A stretch of 64,000 nucleotides of DNA from Lentzea kentuckyensis (lineage in GTDB: Bacteria; Actinomycetota; Actinomycetes; Mycobacteriales; Pseudonocardiaceae): positions 77,430 through 141,429 of the forward strand of contig NZ_MUYM01000006.1 of assembly GCF_002150765.1 (NCBI RefSeq). Direction: 5' to 3'. Shown here one piece after another: positions 16,925-28,200 of the stretch. Each line of letters begins with the position of its first letter. Position 1 is the stretch's first letter. The position numbers were made by a program, and so were the translations under genes. The notes beneath the pieces are model-generated. The model ran no database searches and was not told where the DNA came from. It was given only the letters and a program-made list of their open reading frames with translations.

Positions 16925-19900
16925 GTGGATCTGAGAGTGCTGGGGCCTGTGGAAGTACGCCGTGCCAACGGCGAGCTCATCGCCCTGGCACCCAGGGTGC
17001 ACGCCCTCCTGGTGGTACTTCTGCTGCATCTGGGCGAGAAGGTCAGCGACAAGCAGATCAAGGACTTCGTCTGGGACGGCGAAGAGCCGGTCAAGAACAC
17101 CATCTCCCGGTACGTCACGAAGCTGCGCGCGGTTGTGCGCGACCTCGATCCAGCGGCGAAGCTCGTTCGTGCCGGTGGACTGCTGAGCCTGACGTTGTCC
17201 TGCCCGGACGTGGTCGACCTGTACCGCTTGGAGAGGCACCTGAAGGCGGCGGATGCGGCTGGCCAACCGGAAGTCGTGCTGGCCGAACTGGCAGCCGCGA
17301 CGGCAGAGTTCCGCGGCGAGCCGTGGGCAGGTCTGAGCGGCGGTGCGCAGCTGGAGGCGGAACGCAATTCCCTCGTGAAGCGGTGGAAGAAGGCGCACCA
17401 CCGCAGGATCCAGCTCTTGACCACCCTGGGACGTGGCACGGAGGCGGCGGACGAACTCGACGGCTGCCGTCGCCGCTGGCCGCACGACGAGCAGTTCCAG
17501 CCTCGGGCGAGCAGCGACGGAACTGCCGATGCCGGGGTCGGCTTGACGCCGTTGCTGTTCGAGCCCGACTACGTCCTCGGACCCGAGCCGTTGCCCAGCG
17601 CACTGCTGCAGGCCGAGTACCGGGTCGTCGGCTTCGACGAGGTCGACGACCACCTGTCGCGGCTCAAGGCCTGGTTGAACGGCTCGGACACCGTCGACCT
17701 CAGACTGATCACCGGACCTGGCGGGCGCGGCAAGACGCGTCTCGCCCACGAACTCGTCCGGTTCGCCGGCCGCACCGGATGGACAGCAGGCCTGGTCCGC
17801 GAAGACGCGCCGCCCAGCGCACTGGACCAGGTGCTCGCGGAAGCGACACCCGTGCTGTTGGTGATCGACTACGCGGAGGGCCGTGCTAGTGAAGTGACCG
17901 CCGTGGTGCGGGCGGTACTCGCACGCACGACGAAAGCGCGAATCCTGTTGCTCGCGCGTTCCGTCGGGGTGCTGCCGACCACCGTCCGCAGGGACAAGGA
18001 CGCTCGAATCGCCAAGCTGCTGACGAAGATGGTGGTCGAACCGGTGCGGTCGCTGCCTGCGGGCCAAGGTGCCCGGCGCCGGTGGTTCGACCAAGCGGTG
18101 CGCGCCTTCACGCCCCATCTGACAAGAATCCCGACCGGTGAGGTGCATCCGCCTGCCGATCTCGACGACGAGCGGTACGACCGGATGCTCGACGTCCACG
18201 CCGCCGCGCTGGCGGCGGTTCTGGACGCGATCTCCGGCTGGTCGAGCACTCGAACCGATCCGCTGGACCGAGTGCTGGATCATGAACGACGCTATTGGCT
18301 CCGTTCCATAAAAGCTCACGGCATCGCGCAGGCGACCACGCGCAGACTCAACGCCGTCATATCGGTGGCGACGCTGTGCGGCGCGGCCACCCCGGAGGAC
18401 GCGGACCGGCTGCTGGGATCCCTGCGCACCTTTCAGGGCAAACCAACGGAGCTGATCGACACCTATGCTGACTGGGCAGGGGCGCTGTACCCAGGCCCTG
18501 CCGCGCTGAACCCGCTACGCCCTGACCGCCTGGGTGAAGATCTCGTCGTCGAGTTCCTCGGCACCCGCGCAGCGGTAGCTTCCCTTGCGGGTGTGCTGAA
18601 CGAAGGGCAGGTCCTCCGTGCGATCACAGTGTTGGCGCGGGCGTCATCACGGCACGACGGCGTGCTGCAGCACCTGCTCGGGTTGATCGAACCGGACAAG
18701 GTGCACCGGCTGCCGGTCGCTGTCGCGGTCGCCAGTCAGGTGGAGAGCCCGCAGCTCGTCGAGGCGATCACCGAGCTGACCGGTTCGGATACTGCTCTGA
18801 CCGAGGTCGTCATGGACCGGCTGCCGCACCGGAGCCTCGCGCTCTCGGTCTTCGCAGCCGCGCAGACGAAGGTGCTCCTGCAACTGCAGTTGCGGCACGA
18901 GCACGTCGACAACGAGTTCGTCGCGGAGGTGCGGCAGAACCTGGCGCTGCGGTTGCTCGACGTCGGCGAGTTCGACGAAGCGCTTGCGCTGGCGGGGCAG
19001 GCGGTCGAAGGTTATCGGGCGTTCGTGAGACCGACCTTGGACGACCAGGTCGCCTTGGCGGTCTCCTTGGACACCCTTGCTACGGCGTACGCCAAGCTCG
19101 GCATGCACACCGAGGGCATTGCGGCGGCAACAGAGGCCGTCGAACTGCTTGAGCAACTGCTTGAAGGGGGCCAACCCGGTCGCACCTACAGCCGGCAGCA
19201 CTTGAAGCACCGGCATGCCAGCACATTGGTCAACCTCGGCATCCTGCTCGACGCCGACGGAGCACCGGAAGAGGCGCTGCCACGCATCGAGCGCGGGGTG
19301 GACGAACTGCTCGAGTTGGTGCACGCCGACCACCCCGGCGCTCGGGCCGATTACGCGAACGGCCTGCAGAGCCTGGGATCGTGCTGGGCGGCCATCGGCT
19401 GGCGGAAGGAACATCTCGCGGCCTGCACCACAGCGGTGGACATCGTGCGCGAACTCGATGCCGAAGCCCCCGACGTTCATCGAGGAGACCTCATCGGGCT
19501 GCTCGGCACCCTGGCCGGTGCGCACGCCGAGCTCGGGCAGACCGAGCTGGGCGTCGAGGTGGGCGAGGAGGCGGTGACGCTGGCCCGCGACCTGGTCCTG
19601 CGCTACGGAAACGCGCACGACGTGTTGCTGGCCGACGCCCTGACCAACACCGCTTCGTTGTACCGGCAGACCGGACGGTCCGAGGAAGCGCTGGACCACG
19701 CCACCGAGGCCGTCAAGCTCTTCCGCGCCCTGGCGACCAGGCAACCGGGGGAGCACCTCGCGGGTCTCGCGAGCGCCCTCTACAACCTCGGGATCGACCT
19801 GGCCCGCACCGGCCGGACCGAGGACGCCCTCGACGCCTACGACGAAGCCGCGGAGGTCTACCGCAAGCTGGCCGGACCGCGTCCTGACCTGTTCGAGCCT

Positions 19901-20752
19901 GATCTTGCGGACGCGCTCGTCGGTCTAGCGGACACGCTGTCCGACCTGGACGAAGAGTCGCAGGCCCTGGAGTTGGCGGACGAGGCCGTCGAACTGCTCA
20001 AACGCGCCATGCGCTCGGAAACCGCAGCTCTCCAGGAAAAGTTGGCGGCCGCGCTGCACACAGCTTCCGCTGCCGCGTTCCAACTCGATGATCTCACCCG
20101 CGCGGTCCCAGACGCGATGAAGGCGCTGGAGATCTACCGGAACCTGATCGCAACCAGGTATCGCGAGCCTGACGGCGACTTCGTGCGAATCCTTCGACAT
20201 GCGGCTCGAACCGTCGAGGCGGACGGGCAACACGAGGTCGCCTTCGAGCTGTATCAGGAAATGATCGCCTTGCTCCGTGAGGCGGTGGAAGAAGGAGGTG
20301 ACGTCGCGAACGAGTTGGAGCACCTGGCCGTAGCGTGTCTCAACGCCGGCGTGTGCGCGGCGAACCTCGAAGACCTCGCCACCACGGCGAGCCTTACTGC
20401 GGAGGCCGTCGAGCACCGACGCGCGCTGCTCGATACCGAGTTCGGATCCGTTGTGCACCTGGCGGAAGCGTTGACCAACATGGCGCACACACAGGTCGAC
20501 CTCCAGCGCTACCACGAAGCTCGAGAACTGGCGCGAGAAGCAGTGACGATGCTGTCAACGCTTGAGGATGACGACCGGACCTCCTACCTCGTGTCCGCAC
20601 TCGTCGCCCAGGCGTACGCGACGATCGAGGACGACGAGCGCGGTGCAGAGCTTCTATTGCAGCGAGCCATGGACGTGGCTGCCGCCGACGAAGACCTGCG
20701 TGACGAGGTGACTGAAGCCTCCACCGAACTCGGCTTCGAGCCGGAGAGTTGA
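16925..20752 (+). CDS. BTAD-P-loop-TPR protein (AfsR-like; second of the BTAD trio)
   Basis: 1275 residues from a GTG at 16925 (GGAG eight bases upstream; a GTG at 16907 would add six residues). The N-terminus VDLRVLGPVEVRRANGELI is a classic SARP winged helix, then a BTAD domain (about 95-200). An NTPase has Walker A ITGPGGRGKTRLA near 265 and VLLVIDYAEG as Walker B. From about 660 to the end are many TPR units (for example ALTNTASLYRQTGRSEEAL, ALYNLGIDLARTGRTEDAL). The layout resembles AfsR but with a much longer TPR array. It ends seven bases before the third gene and should be co-transcribed. Confidence 0.82.
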   Translation: MDLRVLGPVEVRRANGELIALAPRVHALLVVLLLHLGEKVSDKQIKDFVWDGEEPVKNTISRYVTKLRAVVRDLDPAAKLVRAGGLLSLTLSCPDVVDLYRLERHLKAADAAGQPEVVLAELAAATAEFRGEPWAGLSGGAQLEAERNSLVKRWKKAHHRRIQLLTTLGRGTEAADELDGCRRRWPHDEQFQPRASSDGTADAGVGLTPLLFEPDYVLGPEPLPSALLQAEYRVVGFDEVDDHLSRLKAWLNGSDTVDLRLITGPGGRGKTRLAHELVRFAGRTGWTAGLVREDAPPSALDQVLAEATPVLLVIDYAEGRASEVTAVVRAVLARTTKARILLLARSVGVLPTTVRRDKDARIAKLLTKMVVEPVRSLPAGQGARRRWFDQAVRAFTPHLTRIPTGEVHPPADLDDERYDRMLDVHAAALAAVLDAISGWSSTRTDPLDRVLDHERRYWLRSIKAHGIAQATTRRLNAVISVATLCGAATPEDADRLLGSLRTFQGKPTELIDTYADWAGALYPGPAALNPLRPDRLGEDLVVEFLGTRAAVASLAGVLNEGQVLRAITVLARASSRHDGVLQHLLGLIEPDKVHRLPVAVAVASQVESPQLVEAITELTGSDTALTEVVMDRLPHRSLALSVFAAAQTKVLLQLQLRHEHVDNEFVAEVRQNLALRLLDVGEFDEALALAGQAVEGYRAFVRPTLDDQVALAVSLDTLATAYAKLGMHTEGIAAATEAVELLEQLLEGGQPGRTYSRQHLKHRHASTLVNLGILLDADGAPEEALPRIERGVDELLELVHADHPGARADYANGLQSLGSCWAAIGWRKEHLAACTTAVDIVRELDAEAPDVHRGDLIGLLGTLAGAHAELGQTELGVEVGEEAVTLARDLVLRYGNAHDVLLADALTNTASLYRQTGRSEEALDHATEAVKLFRALATRQPGEHLAGLASALYNLGIDLARTGRTEDALDAYDEAAEVYRKLAGPRPDLFEPDLADALVGLADTLSDLDEESQALELADEAVELLKRAMRSETAALQEKLAAALHTASAAAFQLDDLTRAVPDAMKALEIYRNLIATRYREPDGDFVRILRHAARTVEADGQHEVAFELYQEMIALLREAVEEGGDVANELEHLAVACLNAGVCAANLEDLATTASLTAEAVEHRRALLDTEFGSVVHLAEALTNMAHTQVDLQRYHEARELAREAVTMLSTLEDDDRTSYLVSALVAQAYATIEDDERGAELLLQRAMDVAAADEDLRDEVTEASTELGFEPES

Positions 20753-20759
20753 GTGATCT

Positions 20760-22160
20760 GTGGAGCTGCGCATTCTCTCGGACGTGCAGGCGATCCACGC
20801 GCTCCGCGGCCCGCTGCCGCTTACCCCGACGCGAAAGCTGCTCCTGGGCGCACTGCTGAGCGATCCGAAGAGGACGATCGACAAGACCCGGTTGCTGGAA
20901 CTACCCCCGAACGGCTGGCAGAAGAACACCAGGGACAAGGCGATCAGCGACCTGCGGACCTTTCTTGGAGAGAACTTCGATGGGCAAGCAGATCTGATCG
21001 GCACATCCGGTACTTTGCGCCTCGACCTCGCGGACCCCGAGGTCCTCGACTACCACCGCTTCCGGCGTCTGATCCAAGAGGCACGTGCGGCCAAGGGCGA
21101 GCCCGCACTGCTGTTGCTCAACACCGCGCTCGAGGAGTGCAGAGGCACACCTCTCGGGGCCCTCGACTCCCCGCTCATCGACAGCGTCCGGCGCCGAATC
21201 GACGAGCAACAGCGTCAAGCATGCCTCGATCGTGCCGAACTCCGTTTCGAACTCGGCCAGCACGTCAAGGCACTCGACGAGGTCCTCGAGCAGCTCACCG
21301 CATGGCCGGAGGACGAGCGGCTGATCCGGATCCTCGCGCGCGCACTGGTGGCGGTTGGCAGGAGATCTGACGCCTCGAAGGCGTTCACCGAGTTCGACAA
21401 GGCCCACAACGCCACCGTGGACCTGCGCAACGACGTGACGCGGATCCTTGACTCGTCGATGACGTCCACTGCAAACCTTCGAGTCTTGCCGGAGAGGTCC
21501 GCTCCTGGCCTGAACGCCATCGGGACGATCACAGCATCGACTACGGGTGGGCATTTGAGGCGGCGCGATCTCGCACTGGGGTGGGCGTTCGTCGTGGTGA
21601 TGCTGGCGTTCACAACGTTGATGTCGGTGCGCGATTGGCCCTCGATGAGCGCTCCGCAAGCCAGCACCAAGGGAAACGACTCCGTCACGGGCACTCTGCC
21701 TGAGAGCGGCATCAAGCCGCCCGCGCGGCCGCCGATGGTGCTGGTCTATCGGTTTGGCGACGAGCCTAAAGTCGCAGCAGGTCGCAATACCGGCCAAGAC
21801 CACACGTGGATCGTGGGCTCTGACGGCAAAAAGGAGCTCGAAACCGTCTTTCGAACGTCCTATCCGAACGAACCAGTCGAGCGAATCGTGGGTACGTTCG
21901 AGATGAGCATGCAGTCGCCGTGCCCGCCAGTGGCCTTGATGCACTGGTCACTGCTCGTCGACGGAGAAGAACGGGCAAGAGGATCCCTCCACTTCCCAGC
22001 CTCTGGAGGAAACCTGGCCGCAGACATCGCGAGTGTTCCCAGGGATCTGCGGATTCGGCTTGCGTTGGACAGTCCTATCCCGTTCGACTCTGCCACACCG
22101 TGTGATGACGTACAGGTCACGTTACGGGACGCGACCGTGATCCCACTGCAGCCCAAGTGA
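20760..22160 (+). CDS. membrane-anchored BTAD protein with extracytoplasmic domain (third of the BTAD trio)
   Basis: 466 residues, GTG start seven bases after the previous stop. Residues 1 to about 230 repeat the SARP winged helix (MELRILSDVQAI, TRKLLLGALL) and BTAD domain (EVLDYHRFRRLIQEARA). One transmembrane helix follows near 270-290 (GWAFVVVMLAFTTLMSV), then about 175 residues predicted outside the cell (FGDEPKVAAGRN, HWSLLVDGEERARGS) with no family I recognise. A DNA-binding-type N-terminus tied to the membrane is unusual. It may instead dimerise with the other two BTAD proteins and tether or signal to them. Its last ten codons lie in a 31-bp inverted repeat. Confidence 0.75.
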   Translation: MELRILSDVQAIHALRGPLPLTPTRKLLLGALLSDPKRTIDKTRLLELPPNGWQKNTRDKAISDLRTFLGENFDGQADLIGTSGTLRLDLADPEVLDYHRFRRLIQEARAAKGEPALLLLNTALEECRGTPLGALDSPLIDSVRRRIDEQQRQACLDRAELRFELGQHVKALDEVLEQLTAWPEDERLIRILARALVAVGRRSDASKAFTEFDKAHNATVDLRNDVTRILDSSMTSTANLRVLPERSAPGLNAIGTITASTTGGHLRRRDLALGWAFVVVMLAFTTLMSVRDWPSMSAPQASTKGNDSVTGTLPESGIKPPARPPMVLVYRFGDEPKVAAGRNTGQDHTWIVGSDGKKELETVFRTSYPNEPVERIVGTFEMSMQSPCPPVALMHWSLLVDGEERARGSLHFPASGGNLAADIASVPRDLRIRLALDSPIPFDSATPCDDVQVTLRDATVIPLQPK

Positions 22161-22197
22161 CGGTCAGACCGTCACTTGGGCTGCAGTGGGATCACGG
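22135..22197. repeat. perfect 31-bp inverted repeat with one-base centre between convergent operons
   Basis: Arms 22135-22165 and 22167-22197 are exact complements around a single A at 22166. The left arm includes the last codons and stop (TGA 22158-22160) of the BTAD membrane gene; the right arm ends 16 bp before the stop of the 2032-aa ATPase gene. It is GC-rich and could form a very strong bidirectional terminator. It could also come from an inverted duplication or a snap-back assembly artefact. Confidence 0.85.
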
Positions 22198-22212
22198 ATC
22201 GGAGCGGGCGGG

Positions 22213-25200
22213 CTACTGCTCAGTTGGTGCTTCGTTGTCGCGGACGGCCTTCCAGGCGGAAGCGAACACCGGCTCCGGCATCCACCTGCCATCGGTGGAG
22301 CGCTCCTCCACCACGTCCAGGAACCGCAGCAACTCGACCAGGCGGCTGCCAGTGCGCCCGCCTTCGTCGAGCAGTTCGACCATCTCCTCCGTCGTCACCG
22401 GTCCGTCGTACTCGACCAGCTTGGCGAATGCGGCCTCGGCAACCGGGTTACCGGCCATGCCGACCTCTTCGATGAGCTTGACCGCGTATTTGCCGCTGGT
22501 CACGCCGGCGGTCAGGAGTTCGCACACGCGTCGTGCACTGCGACCCACTGCGACGAGTTGGGCGGCCTCGTCGAGCAGTGTCGGCCAACCCCCGGTCGCG
22601 TCCATCAGTAGCTTCTGACTGGCGGCGTCGCTGAACCGCGAGACCTTCTCGTTTTCCGACACTGCCCAGGAACGCAAGCCGTCAGCTGACAATCGGCGCA
22701 TGGCGATGACCTGGTCCGTGAAGCCTGCCAGGTCCGGCGCATCGGAATGGGTGAAAAGGTCACTGCTGCTCGCGTCCACCAGCGCCACCACCGTCCTCGT
22801 CACGCCGGCACCCGGCATCATGTCGAGAGCCTGCTGGAGGGCAGCGGTGGCATTCTCCAAACGGGTCCCGGACAGGTCCGATACCACGACTCGGTGGAGG
22901 TCTCCTGCTGTGCCACCGGTGAGTTCCTTCCGGAACCTCGCGGGGCTTCCCGCCTTGTGGATGCTGAACCGCGCACCGATCCGATCGGCCTCCTCGTCCA
23001 GGAGCAACTGGACCTGGTCGATGCCGACGGCCGGGGTGCCGACGACGAGCAGCAACCGATTGCTCCGCTCGATCACCGTCGCGAGTTGCCGTTCCGTCAG
23101 CGGCGAGATCGATCCGTCCCTCAGGGTGCGGCGCACGTGTTCGGCTGACAGGCGGGTGACCTTGTCCTTCCAGTTCTCCCCGCACAGTTCGTCCTCGATC
23201 GTCTCCCTGGTCCCCAGGAGTCGCAGGACGTTGCTGGACCGCAACCGCCACCGGCCGTTCCGCTCCGACAGGACACCCAACCCACTCATCTCGGAGAGCA
23301 ATGAGCGGAACTCGTCCGGGCCTCGGTGCGGGAACCCGTCGGGCCACCACTCGTGGCACGCGTCGCGCAACGTGTTGGTGTCCATGGTGTGGTCGGCGCC
23401 GTTGTCCAGCGCGTCGAGCGCCACGATCAAGGCGATCAGCTTGTACCGCGAGTCGAGCTCGAGGGTGAGCTGGACCGTCTCCCTCACCTTGCGCTGAACG
23501 GTGTCCGAGCCGATGACTCGTTCGAGGTCCTCGTCGCGAATGAGGTAGTCCGGCCCTCTGGTGCCGCGGCGGCTCAGCGACTCTCGCACGAGGGCGTCAC
23601 CGACGAGCTGCAACAACTTGGGTTGGTAGTTGCAGTAGGCAAGTACTCGGTGGACGAGTTCGTCGGATTCGAAGGTGATGCCGAGGGTCTCCATCGGGGT
23701 GAACATCAGGCGGTACGCGGGGTCCGGAGACAGCGGACCAATCACGATGGGGTCACCGAAGTGGGCCCCGGCCAAGGGTTGGTTGGGCAGGTGCGCAAAC
23801 CGCTGAACCTGGTGCAGGCCCGCGAAAACCGGCTTGAAGCGCCGCTTCGTCGTGTTCATCAGTTCGCGCAGCCTGGTCGTGTGCCGGAAGCCGGTCTTGG
23901 CGTCCGCGTCGAAGAACATGTCGCACTCGTCGAGCAACAGCAGCAGCCGTCGGCTCGGGTTCGCGTCCAGCCAGGCGGTGACGGCCGCCTCGACGAACTG
24001 GGCGCTGTCACGTCGGCGGCGCTGCAACGGGACGATGCCGCGCTGGTCGAGCTTGTCGGCGATCATGCTCCACAGGTCGTCCACCTGATCCGTGGAACCG
24101 AAGCCGACGGGGAGGGACAGGTACACGGCTACGCGTTCCGGCACGAGCTCGAACTGACGTGCCGCTGCTTGAAGCAGAGCCGACTTACCCAATTGCCGGC
24201 CGCCGTACAGGAGGCTGGTCCCGTAGTCGTCGATGACCTGGTGCAACTCGTGCCTGCGCCCGAAGAACATCTCTTGCGGGACGTTGCCGATCGCATGGGG
24301 GTGATAGGGGTTCGTCGCCGCGAACGGCAGCAGGATGCGTTCGGTCGTCGGGAACTGGCCCCCTCCGGTCGTGGCCAGGTAGGCGATCGCGGCATCGTCG
24401 AGCACCATGATCGCTCGATCCGGCTGGTCCGCGCACGCTTTCGCCAGCAGGTTGCGCTGGTCGACGGTCATGGTGCCGAACAACGTGATCAGGATGGGGT
24501 CCGTGGTCGCGTCCTGCGCGATCCAGGTGAGCAGAGTCTGCGCGTCCTGGACCCCCCAGCACATCATGATCTTCAGTTTGTCGTCGGTGCGCGACCCGAA
24601 CGCCGGCATCAACGCCTGGGGCATTCGCTTGAACCCGGTCAGCTCGAGCCACTTGCGGTTCGGAGCGAAGGTCAGCTTGTACGGCTGCCGCTCACCGGTG
24701 AACTCGATGCCGGCCAGACGCAAGGCCGAGGCGAAGACCGACTTCATCCGGAAGTTGCGCCGATCCCGAGCGGTCTTCATGCCCACCCACTGGCGCAGAC
24801 CTTCCTCCGCGGCGGTCCGGGCAGCGTCCGACAGATGGCCGAACTCCAAACCGCGCGCCGATCCGCCACGTTCTGCCGCCTGGACGATGTCGTCGTCCAC
24901 ACCGGTGCCGAACGACCGGGCCACGGCCAGGAACGCCGCTCGGTGCCCTGACACTTCTGCGGTGGGAGGTTCCCCGCCTGCCAGCGCGTTGAGCAGGTAC
25001 TCCTCCGCCGTGGCCAGGTCACCGGCGTCGATGCACGACTTGATGGTCTCCGCCGCGTTGTCAGCTACCCGGCCGGCAGCGGTGTTGAGCTCCTGTTGCA
25101 CCCGCGACCACAGGGCGGCTTTCGCTTCTTCGGCGAACCTGGGCAGGTCCTCGGCGATGCCGGTGAGCTGGCGGCGCACCGTTCCGAGATCATGACGTTC

Positions 25201-28200
25201 GACCTGCGCGGCTTCCAATGCCGCGATCACTTGCGCGTACTCGGTCGTGCCGAGCTGTCCCAGCCGCGCTGCCTTGTTCACCTGGGAGGAGATGTCCTGG
25301 CGCAACGCGCGGAGATCTTGACGAGAGCGGGTGATGCCTTGCTCCAGCCGGTTGGACATCTCTTCCACTTTCACCGGGTCGGCATCGGTTCCGTCGTCGG
25401 CGATGACGTCCACAACTGTGCGGGCGGCGACGTAGTCCTCTTGCGCGAGCCGGTCGTCGAAGGCGTTCACCCAGCTGTTGGCGACGGCGGTGACGATGTG
25501 GTCGACCGTGATGTCGTCCAGAGGCACCAGCTTGCTGTCCATGCGCAGCGACGAGCTACGCAGCAGGTCGCGGTTCAGCACCACCACCGGGTCGGGTTCA
25601 GTCCCGATCAGGCTCTTGCCATCGAGCAACTGAACGCTGCGGGTGAGGCTGGCCAGGCACGCGCCTGCGGACCCCGCCAGCACGGTTTCCGCGTTCATCA
25701 GCGTGCTCAATTCAGCCTTGGCCGGCACGAACTCCCTGCGGACAGCGGTGCGCAGTTCGGCCAGCTTCGACGGGATCGGTACCCCTTCGCCCTCCGCACT
25801 CGCCTCCGAGCGCACCGCGTCCACCCAGCTGCCGACGACCTCGAGGGATTCCGTTGCGTGATCCAGCAGGCGTCGACGGGCGGACCCTTCCAGGGGGCGG
25901 CCGCTTGTCCCGCGCAGCTCCTCGTCATCGCTGCGCAGTTGCCGGGCGAGGTGCTCGCGCTTGAGAAGCTTGCGCAGTTGAGCCGCGACCACGTCCACCT
26001 GTTCTCGCCGATCACTGGCGGCGGTCTCGAGCAAGGCGCCGATCAAGCCGTTTGGCGACCACCAGCTGTCGACAAGCTGGTTGGCGCGGGCGAACCGGAT
26101 GGTGCGGGGCTTGGTGCGCTCGCGGCCCGCCTGCGCTGCGGCGGTTTGGATGTCGTTGTCCGCACCGGCGATGGGGGCCAGCGCCTTCAGTGTCTCGCTC
26201 CTCGACAGGACGCCGCGGGCGGAAGCCGTACCGATGGCGTCGGTCAGCCGGCTGACTGCCGGGAGCTCGTGCAGGCTGGCCGAGAGGTCCTTGACGACCT
26301 CTCCGGCTGCCGGATCAGCGGTCACCAGGGCGGCTCGAACCGTCGCGGCCAACAGCAGGAGCTGCGCCGGGCGGTCGCCGTCGAAGGAGTGGACCCGCAA
26401 GTCGTCGAGGGCGTTGTGGAACTCGATCGCCGTGGGACCGGTCTCGCTGCGGACTGCCTCGCTCAACGTGAACAGCAGCAACGCTTTCGCGGTAGCGGTG
26501 GATCCCGCCGCGCTCGCCGCGTGGTGAGCCAGACCGTACTCGTGAGCTTGCAACAGCGAGGCAATCCGCTCTTCTGCCCCGCTCGCCAGAGCGTCTTCTT
26601 GAGCTTCGGACGGGATGCCGATGACGAGGTCGTCGGAGACCGCGGCCTGCTCATCGGCGGAATTCTCGTCGTCGGAGCGGCACTCAGGTGCCTCGTTGCC
26701 GTCGCGCGGCTCCAAGTCGAGCACCGAGGGAGAGAGGGCGTCGGCAGGAACTTGCGCTGCCCCTCTCCATGCGCTAGCTGGGGTGACGACGTCGCCGGAC
26801 TCCGCCGCGGCGGGTTTGGACTGCTGTGGTGATGACAGTAGCTCGCCGGGTTTCGTGAGCAGCGGATGCGGTGGCTCAGCCACTGCCACCGCCATGTTGT
26901 CGTCGGGGGTTACCGGCAAGTCGGCGTGGTCGGGAGGGTCGACCTGTGCGGGCGCCTGGTGCGCGTCGTTCGAGATGGTGAGCTGATTCATGAGAGCCAT
27001 GACCAGGATCGGCGCGAGTTCACCCGGCAGCCGCTGTTGCGCCAGACCGTGGCACTCCATTGCCGCTGAGGTGTCACCGGCCGAAACCACGTCGATGAGC
27101 CGAAGCAGCGCAATCAGTCCATCGGCACGATTGCGGAGGGCCTCATCCCAGGGATGTGCGTGCAGCAGCTCTGCAGTGAGCGTTGTGACCTTGTCCAGAA
27201 CGTCAAGCGATGCCTCGGGTCCGGTGACGTCGATCAAGCGTCGGAGTTCGTCACGGGTTCCGCTTTCTGCTGATGCCGCGGTGATCGCCACGCCTAGCGC
27301 GTCGAGCAACATCCCGCAGTTCTCGCCGTCCGATGGCTCCTTCGCGGTGTCGAAGCCGAGATGCGCGTTCTTGTCGCGGAGGAGCGGTTTCACCCGGTCG
27401 ACGACGGCGTAGAGCGTGTGGATGGGCTCTATGCGCTCGAACGCCGGCAGCCGTCCCTGCGCCAAGTCATGGGCGAACAGCTCCGCCCGCTGCCGGGCAG
27501 CGGTCAGCGCCTGCTCGAGCTCCTCGGCCGCGACCACCAGGTCGTCAAGGCTTACGGGGAGGAGCTCGGCGCGCTCAGATTGCGGTTCACCGGAGTCCAC
27601 CAGAACAGCAACGGTGTCTTCCTCGGAATCGGACAGCTCACCAGCGCTGTCGACTGCGGTGCGCTCGCACTCGTCCAAGCCGAGCCAGACTCGTTCCAGC
27701 TCCCGGCACGCTGCGATGACACTGCCGACGACCTCCGTCGACCACGTCGGCAGCGCGAGACCCGCGTTCAAACCGCATCGCAGGGCGGCGACCAACGCCG
27801 GCGTGTCGTACCAGTGGGTGACGACCACCAGCCGGTTCGCATTGATCTGTGAAGGATCTTCGACCAACGCTTTGGACAGGGAGTCGTCATCCTGGTCCTC
27901 CAGCCAGCGCTCCATCGCGACGGACACACCGCGCAAAGCCGAGGTGGAGAAGTAGCGCACGTCGTGCAACCGCTGCTCCGGCGTTCTGGCGCGGACGCGG
28001 TTCAGACCCATCGTGGCCGTGGCCGTGGCGAGTCTCCTCGCCCCAGGAATCTTGAGAGCGCTCAGGAACTCCGTCCGCCCGGGATTTGGCATCCGCCACA
28101 CCAGCTCGGTGAACTCTTCCGGCCCGATGACCTCCAAGGCATCGTTCACCGGGTCGCCCAGGCGTTCCAGTTGCGCGGCGACTTCCGCTTCGGCAGTGAG

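Noticed and set aside
14389-17439. Very long minus-strand open frame (over 1000 codons) opposite the BTAD-NACHT gene
   Set aside because: It is the antisense shadow of a GC-rich gene. It has no family motif or ribosome site, and the plus strand shows clear domain motifs and start.
23326-26832. Long plus-strand frames opposite the 2032-aa ATPase gene
   Set aside because: Arg/Val/Gly-rich low-information translations typical of antisense frames in GC-rich DNA; the minus strand has Walker motifs and operon structure.
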